Assembly (NCBI RefSeq): GCF_003076455.1
Contig: NZ_CP020918.1
Span: forward strand, 620,001-684,000
DNA: 64,000 nucleotides
Direction of reading: 5' to 3'
From: Flavobacterium faecale
GTDB lineage: Bacteria; Bacteroidota; Bacteroidia; Flavobacteriales; Flavobacteriaceae
Shown here: in pieces, positions 36,969 to 46,543 of the stretch
How the letters are laid out: every line of letters begins with the position of its first letter
Numbering within the stretch: the first letter of the stretch is position 1
Notes under the pieces: generated by a model
Database searches by the model: none
Seen by the model: only the letters and a program-made list of their open reading frames with translations
Told to the model about the DNA's origin: nothing
Position numbers and translations under genes: made by a program

Positions 36969-37604
36969 TCAATTTATCCCATTTTTTAGGGCATATACTG
37001 CCAAACCTACTCTTGATTTTAGTTCTAGCTTCAGGCATAAGTTATCTCTATACCCTTCGACAGTTCTTGGACTGCAAAACATTTTTTCGGCTATTTCTTT
37101 GTAACTCATTTCCGTTGTTACATACGTCAAGAATTCATTTTCTCTATCAGAAATCTTCACAATAGCTTCTTTTGAATTTTCGCCAATTGAGGCAAATACC
37201 ATCTTAGAAGCCCAATCTGGGTAGAAAAATCCATTTTCGACCAGCTTCAACAACGCTTTTTCCAATTCGATAGGATGGGTATTTTTTAATAGATAACCAT
37301 GCGAACCATTCTTTATCATTTTAATAACGCTGTTGTCATCGTCTTGCATACTTAATGCCATAATCAAAACGTTAGGATGATTTTCTTTGAGCCAGGTTGC
37401 AGTTTCAAATCCGTCCATAACAGGCATACTTATGTCTAGTAATACAATACTTGGAATAGTGTCTTTGAATTTAAACTTTTCGATCAATTCCTTTCCGTTT
37501 TCACATTCGTATATTACTTCAAAATTTTCAAAATTCGAAATGATACTCGTCAGTGCTTTGGCTATTAGAATATGATCATCAACAATGGCTATACTATTTT
37601 TCAT
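36969..37604 (-). CDS. NarL/LuxR-type response regulator
   Basis: The receiver domain (residues 1-120) has the acidic pocket IVDDH and the phospho-acceptor aspartate in VLLDISMPVMDG near residue 57. The lysine lies in YLLKNTHP near 105. The C-terminal LuxR helix-turn-helix (about 145-205) reads LTYVTTEMSYKEIAEKMFCS, RTVEGYRDNL. At 211 aa it is complete. It overlaps the histidine kinase gene by 11 bp, so the two form a translationally coupled two-component system. Confidence 0.95.
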   Translation of the reverse strand: MKNSIAIVDDHILIAKALTSIISNFENFEVIYECENGKELIEKFKFKDTIPSIVLLDISMPVMDGFETATWLKENHPNVLIMALSMQDDDNSVIKMIKNGSHGYLLKNTHPIELEKALLKLVENGFFYPDWASKMVFASIGENSKEAIVKISDRENEFLTYVTTEMSYKEIAEKMFCSPRTVEGYRDNLCLKLELKSRVGLAVYALKNGIN

Positions 37605-38379
37605 CTGTAAAAGGTATTTTTAAGGTTACTTTCGTTCCTTCATTTGTACTTATCAAATTAAATTCGGCATTGATGATTTTGGATCTTTTCTTCATGTTAT
37701 TCAATCCGATTCCGTTTTGATTTATGGCAGTTTTATCAAAACCCACACCATCATCGATTAAACTTAGATTAACAAAATCGCCACTTTGCTTTAAATCCAC
37801 AAAAATATTTTTGCAATTGGCGTATTTAATGCTGTTTTGAATAAATTCTTGGGTAATCCTGTACAACACTACTTTTATTTCATATGATAAGTTTAGATCA
37901 TCAACATTCGATTCAAAAAGGACGGTACATTTTTTTAAGACATTAATTTTAATACATTCTTTGGCAATTAAATCATGAATTTTGAGCGTATCAATAGCGT
38001 CATCTGTTAATGATTTTGAAAGTTGCCTTAATTCTCCTAATGAATCATTGATGATAGCACTTATGTTCTCTATCTTTTCATTGATATGCGGTGCTTTATT
38101 TTCAAACGCCAATTGCTGAGCATACAAGCTAGCTAATGTAAGTTTCTGTCCAATGTTATCATGGATTTCTCTTCCAATGTGCTGCATGGTTTGCGTTTGG
38201 ATTTCTATTTGTGTTGCTAGCATTTCTTTTTGATGAAGCTCATCTTGACTAACTAGCAATGCTTGATGCTCTATTTTTTTTAATTTATACTGCCGGATAA
38301 AAACAAGAATCCCAACAATAAATAATAATAAAAATAGATTGAATAGAATGATTATTAAGATTATTTCACTTTCCCCCAT
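37594..38379 (-). CDS. NarX-like sensor histidine kinase, one membrane helix
   Basis: The start is set at MGESEIILIIILFNLFLLLF, whose ATG overlaps the end of the upstream membrane gene. One membrane helix (residues 5-27) leads through a coiled coil (YKLKKIEHQALLVSQDELHQ) to a HisKA_3 domain. The phosphorylated histidine is in REIHDNIGQ near residue 72. The HATPase domain ends with NGIGLNNMKKRS and GTKVTLKIPF. It has almost no periplasmic sensor of its own, so sensing probably depends on the membrane protein encoded upstream, which is broken by an insertion sequence in this strain. It is 261 aa. Confidence 0.93.
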   Translation of the reverse strand: MGESEIILIIILFNLFLLLFIVGILVFIRQYKLKKIEHQALLVSQDELHQKEMLATQIEIQTQTMQHIGREIHDNIGQKLTLASLYAQQLAFENKAPHINEKIENISAIINDSLGELRQLSKSLTDDAIDTLKIHDLIAKECIKINVLKKCTVLFESNVDDLNLSYEIKVVLYRITQEFIQNSIKYANCKNIFVDLKQSGDFVNLSLIDDGVGFDKTAINQNGIGLNNMKKRSKIINAEFNLISTNEGTKVTLKIPFTDEK

Positions 38380-38894
38380 ATGTACGAAGCTGCAAATAAT
38401 AAATACATTACACAATTTGAAAGCATAAAATAAATATAATAGTTATTCCAAATTTCTGGCACTTTCAAAATATAATTGTACAAACCCATAAAGGGCATTG
38501 TACCAATATAAAACAAAATAACACCAATATTGATGTAAAACATTTTGTTTTCCTTATAAAAAAGGATAGAATCACTCTTAATTTGCTTGATAAACTCCAG
38601 GATTACCATAATTAATAACAAGAAGGCCCCTGTGCTGTTGTTTATGGACTTAAAAACAAACGTGGTATTTGAAAACTGGCTTTCGAGAACAAAAGACCCC
38701 AAATACACTACAACAGCGCCATAAAACAACCTATTATTATTTAATGATTTACAAGAAAATAACCAAAAAAAGAAGATAAACTCTACCGGAATCTGAATGT
38801 ACGACAGATAATTACTAATACTGATATCAGAATTAAACTTGAGATGTTTTGACCCCTATAAAACAAGAGTATTATTCTAAATTTCGATTATTAA

Positions 38895-39740
38895 TTATGC
38901 GGTTAATTTTTCCAATAAAATTAGATCTTTATCTTGGTTCCATTTTTCCATTGGTGTAATACGTCCTAATAGCCCATGCAGCCTATTATTGTTATAGAAA
39001 ATCACATACCTTTTTAATATCTGTTCAATTTCTCCAAAAGTTCTATAATCAACCCTTTGGAACACTTCTTTTTTTAGGATTCCATGATAAGCTTCAATAT
39101 GTGCATTTTCTTCAGGTGTGGCTACATGTGTAAATTCCTGCTGAACACCTATTATACCTAGGTATTCACGAACACTTTTGGCAATAAATTGACTACCATT
39201 ATCACTTCTAATAACAACGTTTTCAGGGTATTGGTATTCTAAAAATAAATCAGAAAGGAATGTTATTACTTTGTTCTGTTTTATTGAAAAAGAGAAGTAA
39301 TCTTTTAAAATTCTACGGGTATGAACGTCTATGATTGATAGTAAGTAGGCATTTTTACCTACACTAGGAATCCAAACCATCTTAATATCCATTTCTATAC
39401 ACTGAAACGGCCTAACAGTAATAACCTTTCTATATTTTACAAACTTACGCCCAGAACCACTCCTGTTTATCCTATTTTCGAGTTTTAACAAGCCTTCTTC
39501 TTTCATAATTCGGTAAAGCTTTTTGTGATTAATCTTATATCCATCTCGATGTAAGTAAGAAGTCATTAAGCGGTATCCGCAGTCTATAAACTCATGGCTT
39601 AAAATCTCTTTAACCGATGCTATAACAGTTTCTTGACTCACCATTCCCTTGAACTTATTATAAGTAAAGACACTAGGCTTATTACCTTTTTTGCCAAGAC
39701 TTGGCCTTCGGTAATAGCTGCTTTGATTCATACCTAACAT
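38895..39740 (-). CDS. IS3-family transposase OrfB (DDE integrase domain)
   Basis: This is the catalytic half of the transposase. An HTH_21 region (ILSHEFIDCGYRLMTSYLHRDGY split over residues 45-75) precedes the rve core. The DDE residues lie in CIEMDIKMVWIP, VVIRSDNGSQF and the PEENAHIEAYHGILKKEVF block. The frame stays open upstream of the marked ATG to the A-run at 39822-39830. There a -1 shift from orfA would give ELLKKKVWDVRSKKD and an OrfAB fusion. The ATG start shown would be the separately made OrfB. Confidence 0.93.
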   Translation of the reverse strand: MLGMNQSSYYRRPSLGKKGNKPSVFTYNKFKGMVSQETVIASVKEILSHEFIDCGYRLMTSYLHRDGYKINHKKLYRIMKEEGLLKLENRINRSGSGRKFVKYRKVITVRPFQCIEMDIKMVWIPSVGKNAYLLSIIDVHTRRILKDYFSFSIKQNKVITFLSDLFLEYQYPENVVIRSDNGSQFIAKSVREYLGIIGVQQEFTHVATPEENAHIEAYHGILKKEVFQRVDYRTFGEIEQILKRYVIFYNNNRLHGLLGRITPMEKWNQDKDLILLEKLTA

Positions 39741-39790
39741 ACAAATGACTTTGCTTTTACTGATTTTATGTTTACTACAAATACTATCAA

Positions 39791-40102
39791 CTAAATCTTT
39801 CTTGGATCGGACGTCCCAAACTTTTTTTTTAAAAGTTCACGTCCAATTTCTAGTTCAATTTCTTTATTAGCTAATAATTTACGTAGAATTCTGTTCTCTT
39901 CCTCTGCTTGCTTTAACTCTTTGCTACGATCGTCATAAGTAACTTTTAAGCCTGCCTCTCCTTGTTTTTCATGCTTCTTCTTCCAACTATACAAACTTCC
40001 TGTACTAACACTGTATTTACGACAGGTTTCTACAACGCCTAAATCTTCGCAAGAAGATAAAATTTCCAACTTCTCTTCTAAACTCCATTTCTTGTATTTC
40101 AT
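39791..40102 (-). CDS. IS3-family OrfA (helix-turn-helix protein)
   Basis: This 103-residue protein has an N-terminal helix-turn-helix (KWSLEEKLEILSSCEDLG, SVSTGSLYSWKKKHE) that binds the element ends. A leucine-zipper-like coiled coil follows (LKQAEEENRILRKLLANKEI). Its stop codon follows shortly after a run of nine A (39822-39830), an A_AAA_AAG-type slippery site. This is the usual programmed -1 frameshift that joins OrfA to OrfB. Confidence 0.93.
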   Translation of the reverse strand: MKYKKWSLEEKLEILSSCEDLGVVETCRKYSVSTGSLYSWKKKHEKQGEAGLKVTYDDRSKELKQAEEENRILRKLLANKEIELEIGRELLKKKFGTSDPRKI

Positions 40103-40348
40103 ATCTCAAATGTACTATTTGAAATTTAGAATATCACTCTGAACTTATAAGGGGCTAAAATATGAGATAGAAACTTGACATTTCATACACAAAAATATAA
40201 ACCAGATAAAAAGTAAACCATTTCCAATAGGTCTTCTTTACTCTATTAAAATACAAAACACTGGTAATCATTGCAATAAACTCACAAAAATGAAGGAGAT
40301 TGATTAAATATTCAGGCTGCTTGTACATGAATGATTGGATTAATAAAA

Positions 40349-40981
40349 CTAATATGCATTCTCTGGTGGTGATAATGTACCATGATTTTGAGCTGCAGCA
40401 TTTGCAGACATTGCCTTTGCTATTGACTGGATACCATTGGTAGCATTCGAAAATAAATTTATACCAGTACTATAGGTTGCGCTATCTAATGGATTGTAAT
40501 CGACATTTGTATTTTTAATTTTCAGGGTTGGCACCATGATCAAAGTATGCATTTTCTCGTAATCCTTGGGCGTTTTTTTCAAATCGCGATAGGCTTCCAT
40601 ATCTTCTTTGGCGGGATAACTAGCATAATACATTCTAATACCCAATTGACTGGAAGGGATTGAAGAATCCTTCTCTTTGGTGTTTTGTTCTATTTGTTTA
40701 ACAAAATTCTTGAGGGTTTCGAGATCAAACCAAATCGATTGTGCATCAGGTTTTTTCAATCCGTTTTCAACAAATTTTAATTGATTTGACTTGTAATTCC
40801 CAACCATGTTTTGAATGAGTTGGATCTCCATTTCAGAAATTGGCCCACTTGATTCTTCTTTTACATCTGCATCCTTTGTCGGTATTTTTTCGGGAGTAGC
40901 AAAAGGGTTTAAAAATAGGGATGCCCCTAACAAAAATACTAAACCTATAATAATGATTTTCAAATTTTTGGTTGATTTCAT
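40349..40981 (-). CDS. Unrecognised membrane-anchored protein, 210 aa
   Basis: An N-terminal helix (LKIIIIGLVFLLGASLFL, residues 7-24) without a clear cleavage site anchors a soluble domain of about 180 residues. The soluble part is polar with a helical start (EMEIQLIQNMVGNYKSNQLK), a central ASYPAKEDMEAYRDL segment and LIMVPTLKI, and a Ser/Asn/Ala-rich end. No family comes to mind. It is the first gene of the operon with the IS-split membrane gene, the kinase and the response regulator, so it may be an envelope input component. Confidence 0.75.
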   Translation of the reverse strand: MKSTKNLKIIIIGLVFLLGASLFLNPFATPEKIPTKDADVKEESSGPISEMEIQLIQNMVGNYKSNQLKFVENGLKKPDAQSIWFDLETLKNFVKQIEQNTKEKDSSIPSSQLGIRMYYASYPAKEDMEAYRDLKKTPKDYEKMHTLIMVPTLKIKNTNVDYNPLDSATYSTGINLFSNATNGIQSIAKAMSANAAAQNHGTLSPPENAY

Positions 40982-41446
40982 AGTTTTAAAATTTAATGGT
41001 ATTGGTTAATTCAAATAAATATAAACTTTATTTAGCAAAGTAACCTAATGATTATAAATCTATTATAAGTAAAACCACTAAAACCCCTACCGTATAATCA
41101 CGGTGTTTTTTTAGGTACTTCCCCACCTTATTTTTAGTGGAACGCTCCTAAAACAATCCTCTATTTAGTCTGAATTTTGTAATGTAATAACAGACCAAAT
41201 TCAAACACAATTCAAAATCACTAACCGAAACATTTAACAATGGAAAAATTAAAAGAGATTATAAAGCCATTTGTCAAACACTTATGGAAATTAATTTTAC
41301 GCTAACAAAACTACTTCCTTCAAACAAAACTAGCCTTACTACTATTTAGCTTCATGCATAATTTTAATGTAGTAAACACAGGGGGTAACATTTCTAATTA
41401 TTATATGATCTAATAAAAAACCACTAACCATTAAACACTTTTAACC
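40982..41446. other. Divergent intergenic region
   Basis: It holds the upstream regions of the kinase operon and of the secreted-protein cluster. CCACTAAAA and TTTTAGTGG form a 9-bp inverted pair near 41080-41145. A 21-codon frame at 41240-41305 would encode an amphipathic peptide (MEKLKEIIKPFVKHLWKLIL); it is too short to call. Nothing else is seen. Confidence 0.45.
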
Positions 41447-41769
41447 ATGAAAAACTTAAAACTGTACTTATTCCTATTCTTCATAGGAATCTTCATGACC
41501 GCAACTGTACCGCTGCTTTTGACAGTACCAATACCTTTGGGACCGGATGGACTTTTACATTAAAAAATAGTTCTGGAGGTACAGCAAAAACTGCCGTTAC
41601 AGATAATAACGGAAACATCTTTTTCTCTGGAATTGCAGATGGCACGTACACCATTGTGACTACACCTCTAGACCCGTACCTACCGAGCAATCCAACCGGA
41701 GGCATAATCACCTTTGCTATCAGCGGAAATACTGTAAAGAACCTAACTTTTTACAATTGTACTAAATAA
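41447..41769 (+). pseudogene. Small secreted beta-sandwich protein, frameshifted
   Basis: The first frame gives a signal peptide (MKNLKLYLFLFFIGIFMTAT). The mature part lies in the -1 frame from 41506, starting CTAAFDSTNTFGTGWTFTLK and running 87 residues to KNLTFYNCTK. SGIADGTYTIV is typical of Cna-B/SdrD-like domains. Adding one T at about 41505 restores a 107-residue secreted protein. It is the first gene of the run with the PKD and CHAT genes. The broken frame is either a true pseudogene or a sequence error. Confidence 0.72.
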
Positions 41770-41896
41770 TTTTTTTACCCTCGAAGAAATTTGATTGAGC
41801 GGTAAATTAGAAACAAAAAATCTAATTTTTCAGAAAAGCGGTGAGTCAATCACCGCTTTTTGCTATTTTTATAATTCTTAACCAAACCATTTGATT

Positions 41897-43846
41897 ATGA
41901 AACCATTATTCCTTCTCTTTTACTTAACTGCTTTTTTTACTTACGCACAACCAAAAGTAAAAGACACCATCACCCGAAGAGCTATCATTGGCTACCTTCA
42001 AACAGGAAGTGAAGTCAATTTTAAACCAACACTACCCCCGTTAATTCCGATCTCTGGAGCACCAAAACCTAGTTTCTCCTACTTATGGGAAATGGGTGAT
42101 GGTACGTATAGCCGAGCGGCAGAACCGCAACATGTATACAAAAACAAAGGCACCTATACCGCCCGATTGGCAGTTACCAACAACTATGACAACGGAAAAC
42201 CACCTGCTACCAGACCCAAAAAAGTAGTTATCAATGAAATTAGTAGCCCTCCTAATTCGGCAGTTGTATCATTAGATTTGGATGATAATTTTATGCTTCA
42301 AAAAAACTGTGACCCCATTCCGAGCGAAGAGATGGTTGTAATAATGAGTTATCAAAATCCTGAAAACTACATGACCAATGGTAAATTGTATTTATTTTAT
42401 AACGAAACCCAGTTTAAAAATAAAAATTTCGAATTAATAGATTTCCGTACACATGCAGGTGAACGTGAAGTACATGACAACGCCTATGCAATTGCTCAGG
42501 AGATCAATGACAGCAATCGTTTTTTGGCATCGAATGAAAACAGCGTTGCGATCAAAAAAAACACCAACCTACTTAATGACATGGATCTAGAGACAACTCT
42601 TGCCATAGCAAAAAAAGATTTCCATAATGTCTCCATTTTAGAAATGGATGACCTTAATCCGAATACGCAGCACAACATTTTTTACACTTTTAAAACAACT
42701 CCCGAGATGCTCAAAGACACTAGTGCCACTGTCACTATGCGCGGTGTATTTGTACCCAATCGCTCCTACAAAAGCCATAAGGTGAAAAATCTTGAAATGG
42801 AGATTGTGACCTCTCACGATCCCAACAAAATGGGTTCTACGGGAAGTTTAATGAATTACCGCTTTGTTCGCTTTAAAAGAGTCAATTTCAAAACCCGCTT
42901 TCAAAACAATGGTGAAGGACCCGCCAGAATGATTCGGCTAGAAACAGATATACCTGATATGTTTGACAAAAAAACATTCAAGATTGAAGACATGTATCCC
43001 AAATGCCCTATTTGCCCAAAAGATATCGTGCCTACCTATAGCTGTTTGGATACCATTATAAAGCAAAAGCAAATACATTTTACCTTCAAAAATATTTACC
43101 TGCCCGGTAGCACTCAAAAAAATGTTCGCGAAAAAGATAGCACCAAAGGCTTTGTGAAATATTCGATGAAGTTTAATAAAGATTTCCATAAAACAACCAC
43201 CAAAAGCCGAACCGCAATTATCTTTGATAAGAACGATCCAATCTTGACCAATTATGCCACCACACGATTTTCTCCAGGCATATCTATCGGTGCAAAAGCG
43301 GGATATAATTACTATCCTGATTTAAAGAAAGCTACAAGTTATTTTTATGGAGCAACGATTTCTCCGTTCAAATCGTACCGCTTTTACTGGCAAGTCGAGT
43401 TGCTAAACAGTTTTACCAACTATGAGTCCGAAAGCAGTATCAATGACGAAATTATTCGAAATGCAGCAACCATAGACCAATTGCAACGCACCACAACAAC
43501 AAGTACAAATAATACGGTAAATCTTGAGATTCCAGTATTAATACGATACAACATCAACAACTTTGTAGGTATTGGAGCCGGTTTGCAAGTCAACGGAAAC
43601 CTATCTGAAAAACAGCAATTAACTTCGACTATAGATTTGTATGAAGATCAAAAGCCAGACTTTTTATTTAGCACAAAAGAAGAAACAAGTGCTAGATCTG
43701 AAAGCTTTACAAATTTAAAAGCAGGATTATTATTTGACCTTACCGTAGGCGCAGCTCGCATAGGACCGAGTCTAGGTGCACGATATGTGGTTAATTTTAA
43801 GGAATCATTTAATTATTTACAGTTCTATGGAATTTGGAAATTTTAG
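41897..43846 (+). CDS. PKD-domain protein with C-terminal outer-membrane barrel
   Basis: The start is the ATG giving the signal peptide MKPLFLLFYLTAFFTYAQ; an in-frame TTG two codons upstream is ignored. A PKD-type domain follows at residues 30-110 (SYLWEMGDGTYSRAAEPQHV, YKNKGTYTARLAVTNNYD). The middle part (about 120-470) is Ig/DUF11-like, with SHDPNKMGS and a CPICP cysteine pair near 373. From about residue 480 to the end is a beta-barrel of PorT-like size (SIGAKAGYNYY, ATISPFKSYRFYWQVELLN, FNYLQFYGIWKF). It therefore looks like an outer-membrane anchor with a surface or periplasmic arm. It lies 51 bp before the CHAT gene. Confidence 0.8.
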   Translation: MKPLFLLFYLTAFFTYAQPKVKDTITRRAIIGYLQTGSEVNFKPTLPPLIPISGAPKPSFSYLWEMGDGTYSRAAEPQHVYKNKGTYTARLAVTNNYDNGKPPATRPKKVVINEISSPPNSAVVSLDLDDNFMLQKNCDPIPSEEMVVIMSYQNPENYMTNGKLYLFYNETQFKNKNFELIDFRTHAGEREVHDNAYAIAQEINDSNRFLASNENSVAIKKNTNLLNDMDLETTLAIAKKDFHNVSILEMDDLNPNTQHNIFYTFKTTPEMLKDTSATVTMRGVFVPNRSYKSHKVKNLEMEIVTSHDPNKMGSTGSLMNYRFVRFKRVNFKTRFQNNGEGPARMIRLETDIPDMFDKKTFKIEDMYPKCPICPKDIVPTYSCLDTIIKQKQIHFTFKNIYLPGSTQKNVREKDSTKGFVKYSMKFNKDFHKTTTKSRTAIIFDKNDPILTNYATTRFSPGISIGAKAGYNYYPDLKKATSYFYGATISPFKSYRFYWQVELLNSFTNYESESSINDEIIRNAATIDQLQRTTTTSTNNTVNLEIPVLIRYNINNFVGIGAGLQVNGNLSEKQQLTSTIDLYEDQKPDFLFSTKEETSARSESFTNLKAGLLFDLTVGAARIGPSLGARYVVNFKESFNYLQFYGIWKF

Positions 43847-43897
43847 TTTTTATCGAAAAAGCTATTTATCAACAGGTTGTCAACCGAATCAAAAACT

Positions 43898-46543
43898 ATG
43901 AAAAAGCTATATCTAATTTTTCTTTCGCTCGTTTATATGGGTGCGTGGGCACAAGCAAATCCAACCACCGAAGATAAAATAAACACTGCCATAGATCGAT
44001 TTGTCGCAAATCCAAACGACGAAAGTCTTGCCATTCTTAGCTCTTTCGAAAAAAATACAGAACCAAAAATCAACAAATCAGACCGTGCTGCATTGCTCGC
44101 TTATGTAATTCTAAACTGCAACAAAGCCTATTATGAAGACCAATTTGAACAAACAAACCATGCGGTCGAAAGTTATGAAAAAGCATGGAAGATTTACCAA
44201 TCCAATCACTTGCAAAACTACGACATAATTGAATATTGCCTCAAGCCACTGGGCAACCTCTATACTATTCTTGGCGATTACACCAATGCAGAGAACATTA
44301 TTAAACAATATTATGATCTGGCAACACAAGACAAAAAAAATCCCGAAGCTGCAGCGCAAAAATATGCAGCTATATTAAACTTGTCCATTGTTTACCAATG
44401 CTCTGGAAGGTACTACCATGCAATTGACTTGCTCGAAAAAACAATAAAAGCTACAGTTCTTACCAATGCTCAAAAAGGAAACCTACTCAACAACTTGGGG
44501 ACTAATTATTATTTATCTACCAAAGGCAAAGTAGTGAATTATGAGACTTTTCAAAAAGCAGAAAAAGCTTTTTTACGCTCCATCACTTTATTACAAAAAG
44601 ATGAATCACAGCAAGAAGCAATCTATCATACCTACCTTAACTTAAGTCAATTTAACCGCGACCGCACTGATCTAAAGGCAGCAACTGTTTATTTTGAAAA
44701 AGCCAAAAAGATATTCGAAAAACTACCTCATAAAAAACCAAGGCAAGAAGCCCTATTTCAATTAGAAAACGCCTCCTTTTTACTCCAACAAGATGCACTG
44801 CCAGAAGCACAACTTGCAATAGAATCGGTCTTTAAAAAACTATTACCCAACTATTCAAGTTTAAAAAGTAGTCTACCCAACGAAACTGACCTGTACGCCG
44901 AAACTGCACTTTTGGATGCCTTGGACTTGCAAGCTAACCTTTATCAATTACAAAATCAACCCAAAAAAGCACTAGCTGCTTATGTTCTTGCCTTCCATAT
45001 TGAAGAATTATTTCAGTCGTTACTCGTTTATGAAAATTCGAAAATAATCGTACAAATCCGCAATCGAAAACGCACCGAAAAATGTATCGAAATCTATCAG
45101 TCTCTTTTTAACAAAGAGCACAAAAACACCTATCTAGAACAGGCATTTCAACTTGCCGAAAAAACTAAATCGATTGTTTTGAAGGAGCATTTGTATCAAG
45201 ATAAAAATAGATCTCGAAAAGAAAAACTCATCCTAGAGCAACTACAAAACTGGAATACAACCATTACCAAAGAACAACAAAAAGGTGACACAGCTCGTGT
45301 TGCAATCATTAGCAATGCTATCAAAAAACAGAATGAATTGATGTTGGCCTTGAAAGAAATTCAAAAACCAGCGCAAAAAGATCCCGAAACAGCGATAAAT
45401 ATTAATGAATTGTACACCAAACTTGATACCGATAATGCCGTTTTGGTAACCTACTTTTATGGTGATGAAAATCTTTACTCCTTTACATTTTCAGATCATC
45501 ATTTGTATCTCAATGCTATATATGTAGCCCACACAACTGGACCACTCATTTATTCTTTTATAACTTATTTTTCAAACCCGCAAGAAATAACAAACAACCC
45601 TCTTGATTATAACCGAAGTGGAAACGCCGTTTACAAAAGACTAAAACTCCCAAAACCCTCGTCGCGCAAAAACCTCATCTTGATTCCTGACGGCCTATTA
45701 AACTTTTTACCATTTGAAGCTTTGATCACCTCAGCAACTACGACTACCAATTTTGCCAAAATGAACTACTTGCTTAATGATTTTCAAGTAGGATACAATA
45801 ATTCTGTCCATTTTTATCTAAAGGATATCACCATCGCAAAACCTAAAAAAAATGTGCTTGGTATCTTTCCTATTTTCGAAAAAACAGACTATGCCTTGGA
45901 CTTTTCGAAAAACGAAATGCAATCCATTAAAAACAAATTTGACGGACTCTTTTTCGAAAAAGATAAAGCTACGTTTGAAAATTTTAAATCGAATGCAGCT
46001 CGCTATTCCATTTTGCATTTGTCTACGCATGCCAGTGCGGGAGATACCGAAACGCCTGCAAGCATTAAATTTTTCGATCAAGAAATTCTGTACTCCGAGT
46101 TATATAATCTGGAAATAAATCCTGATTTGGTTGTTTTGAGTGCTTGCGAAACAGGAATTGGAAAACTCTACAAATCGGAAGGTGCTATGAGCATTTCACG
46201 AGGTTTTCAATTTGCGGGAGCAAAAAACCTACTGTTTTCGTTATGGAAAGTAAATGATTTTACCACCTCTGTTTTTATGGACTATTTTTACCAATTTTCG
46301 AAAAAAGGAATGTCCTACATGTCCGCTAATCACAGAGCCAAATTAGAATTCCTAGCAGACAAAACGATTCCGAATGCAAAAAAATCACCTTATTACTGGA
46401 GTGCATTTGTGTACTACGGCAACTGCAATGCTGGAGAAGAAGCTTTCAACTATACTTTTTACTTTTTGGGTTTTATAACTGTATTTGCCTTACTTTTGGC
46501 TTTCATTGGTTTTAAGAAATGGAAAAATTACAAGAAATCCTGA
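43898..46543 (+). CDS. Periplasmic TPR-CHAT caspase-like protease with C-terminal membrane anchor
   Basis: The start at MKKLYLIFLSLVYMGAWAQ gives a signal peptide. Helical TPR-like repeats fill residues 60-420 (AENIIKQYYDLA, GRYYHAIDLLEKTIK, AATVYFEKAKKIF). The CHAT protease domain occupies about 540-840. The catalytic histidine is in ILHLSTHAS near 711 and the cysteine in VVLSACETG near 750, so it should be active. A final membrane helix (YFLGFITVFALLLAFIGF) ends in a basic cytoplasmic tail. The protease is thus predicted to face the periplasm while held in the inner membrane. It is 881 aa. The last 25 bp overlap the retropepsin gene. TPR-CHAT proteins act as proteases elsewhere (separase-like; Craspase); the substrate here is unknown. 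Confidence 0.88.
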   Translation: MKKLYLIFLSLVYMGAWAQANPTTEDKINTAIDRFVANPNDESLAILSSFEKNTEPKINKSDRAALLAYVILNCNKAYYEDQFEQTNHAVESYEKAWKIYQSNHLQNYDIIEYCLKPLGNLYTILGDYTNAENIIKQYYDLATQDKKNPEAAAQKYAAILNLSIVYQCSGRYYHAIDLLEKTIKATVLTNAQKGNLLNNLGTNYYLSTKGKVVNYETFQKAEKAFLRSITLLQKDESQQEAIYHTYLNLSQFNRDRTDLKAATVYFEKAKKIFEKLPHKKPRQEALFQLENASFLLQQDALPEAQLAIESVFKKLLPNYSSLKSSLPNETDLYAETALLDALDLQANLYQLQNQPKKALAAYVLAFHIEELFQSLLVYENSKIIVQIRNRKRTEKCIEIYQSLFNKEHKNTYLEQAFQLAEKTKSIVLKEHLYQDKNRSRKEKLILEQLQNWNTTITKEQQKGDTARVAIISNAIKKQNELMLALKEIQKPAQKDPETAININELYTKLDTDNAVLVTYFYGDENLYSFTFSDHHLYLNAIYVAHTTGPLIYSFITYFSNPQEITNNPLDYNRSGNAVYKRLKLPKPSSRKNLILIPDGLLNFLPFEALITSATTTTNFAKMNYLLNDFQVGYNNSVHFYLKDITIAKPKKNVLGIFPIFEKTDYALDFSKNEMQSIKNKFDGLFFEKDKATFENFKSNAARYSILHLSTHASAGDTETPASIKFFDQEILYSELYNLEINPDLVVLSACETGIGKLYKSEGAMSISRGFQFAGAKNLLFSLWKVNDFTTSVFMDYFYQFSKKGMSYMSANHRAKLEFLADKTIPNAKKSPYYWSAFVYYGNCNAGEEAFNYTFYFLGFITVFALLLAFIGFKKWKNYKKS

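Larger units (their letters stand above)
38845..40162 (-). mobile_element. IS3-family insertion sequence, 1318 bp, with TGAGA target duplication
   Basis: Imperfect terminal inverted repeats are visible (left TGTTTTGACCCCTATAA; right, read inward, TATTTTAGCCCCTTATAA), continuing to a shared TTCTAAATTTC. The 5-bp direct repeats TGAGA flank it at 38840-38844 and 40163-40167. It contains orfA and orfB with an A-run frameshift site. Intact genes, recognisable ends and a perfect target duplication point to a recent insertion. Confidence 0.92.
38361..40328 (-). pseudogene. Multi-helix membrane protein gene interrupted by an IS3-family element
   Basis: Removing the element at 38845-40162 and one copy of the 5-bp target duplication restores a single frame of 214 codons. 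Its parts are MYKQPEYLINLLHFCEFIAM... up to EMSSFYL (40163-40328), then KFNSDISISNYLSY... to YIWGKVK (38361-38839). The restored protein has about six or seven membrane helices with short loops. It starts 20 bp after an upstream gene and its stop overlaps the kinase start, so it was the middle gene of an operon. I infer a sensory or transmission partner for the kinase. The 3' fragment alone could make at most about 122 aa from an internal start. Confidence 0.9.

Noticed and set aside
41240..41305. 21-codon amphipathic peptide frame
   Set aside because: The helix pattern is suggestive, but a 21-codon frame cannot be told from chance without conservation data.
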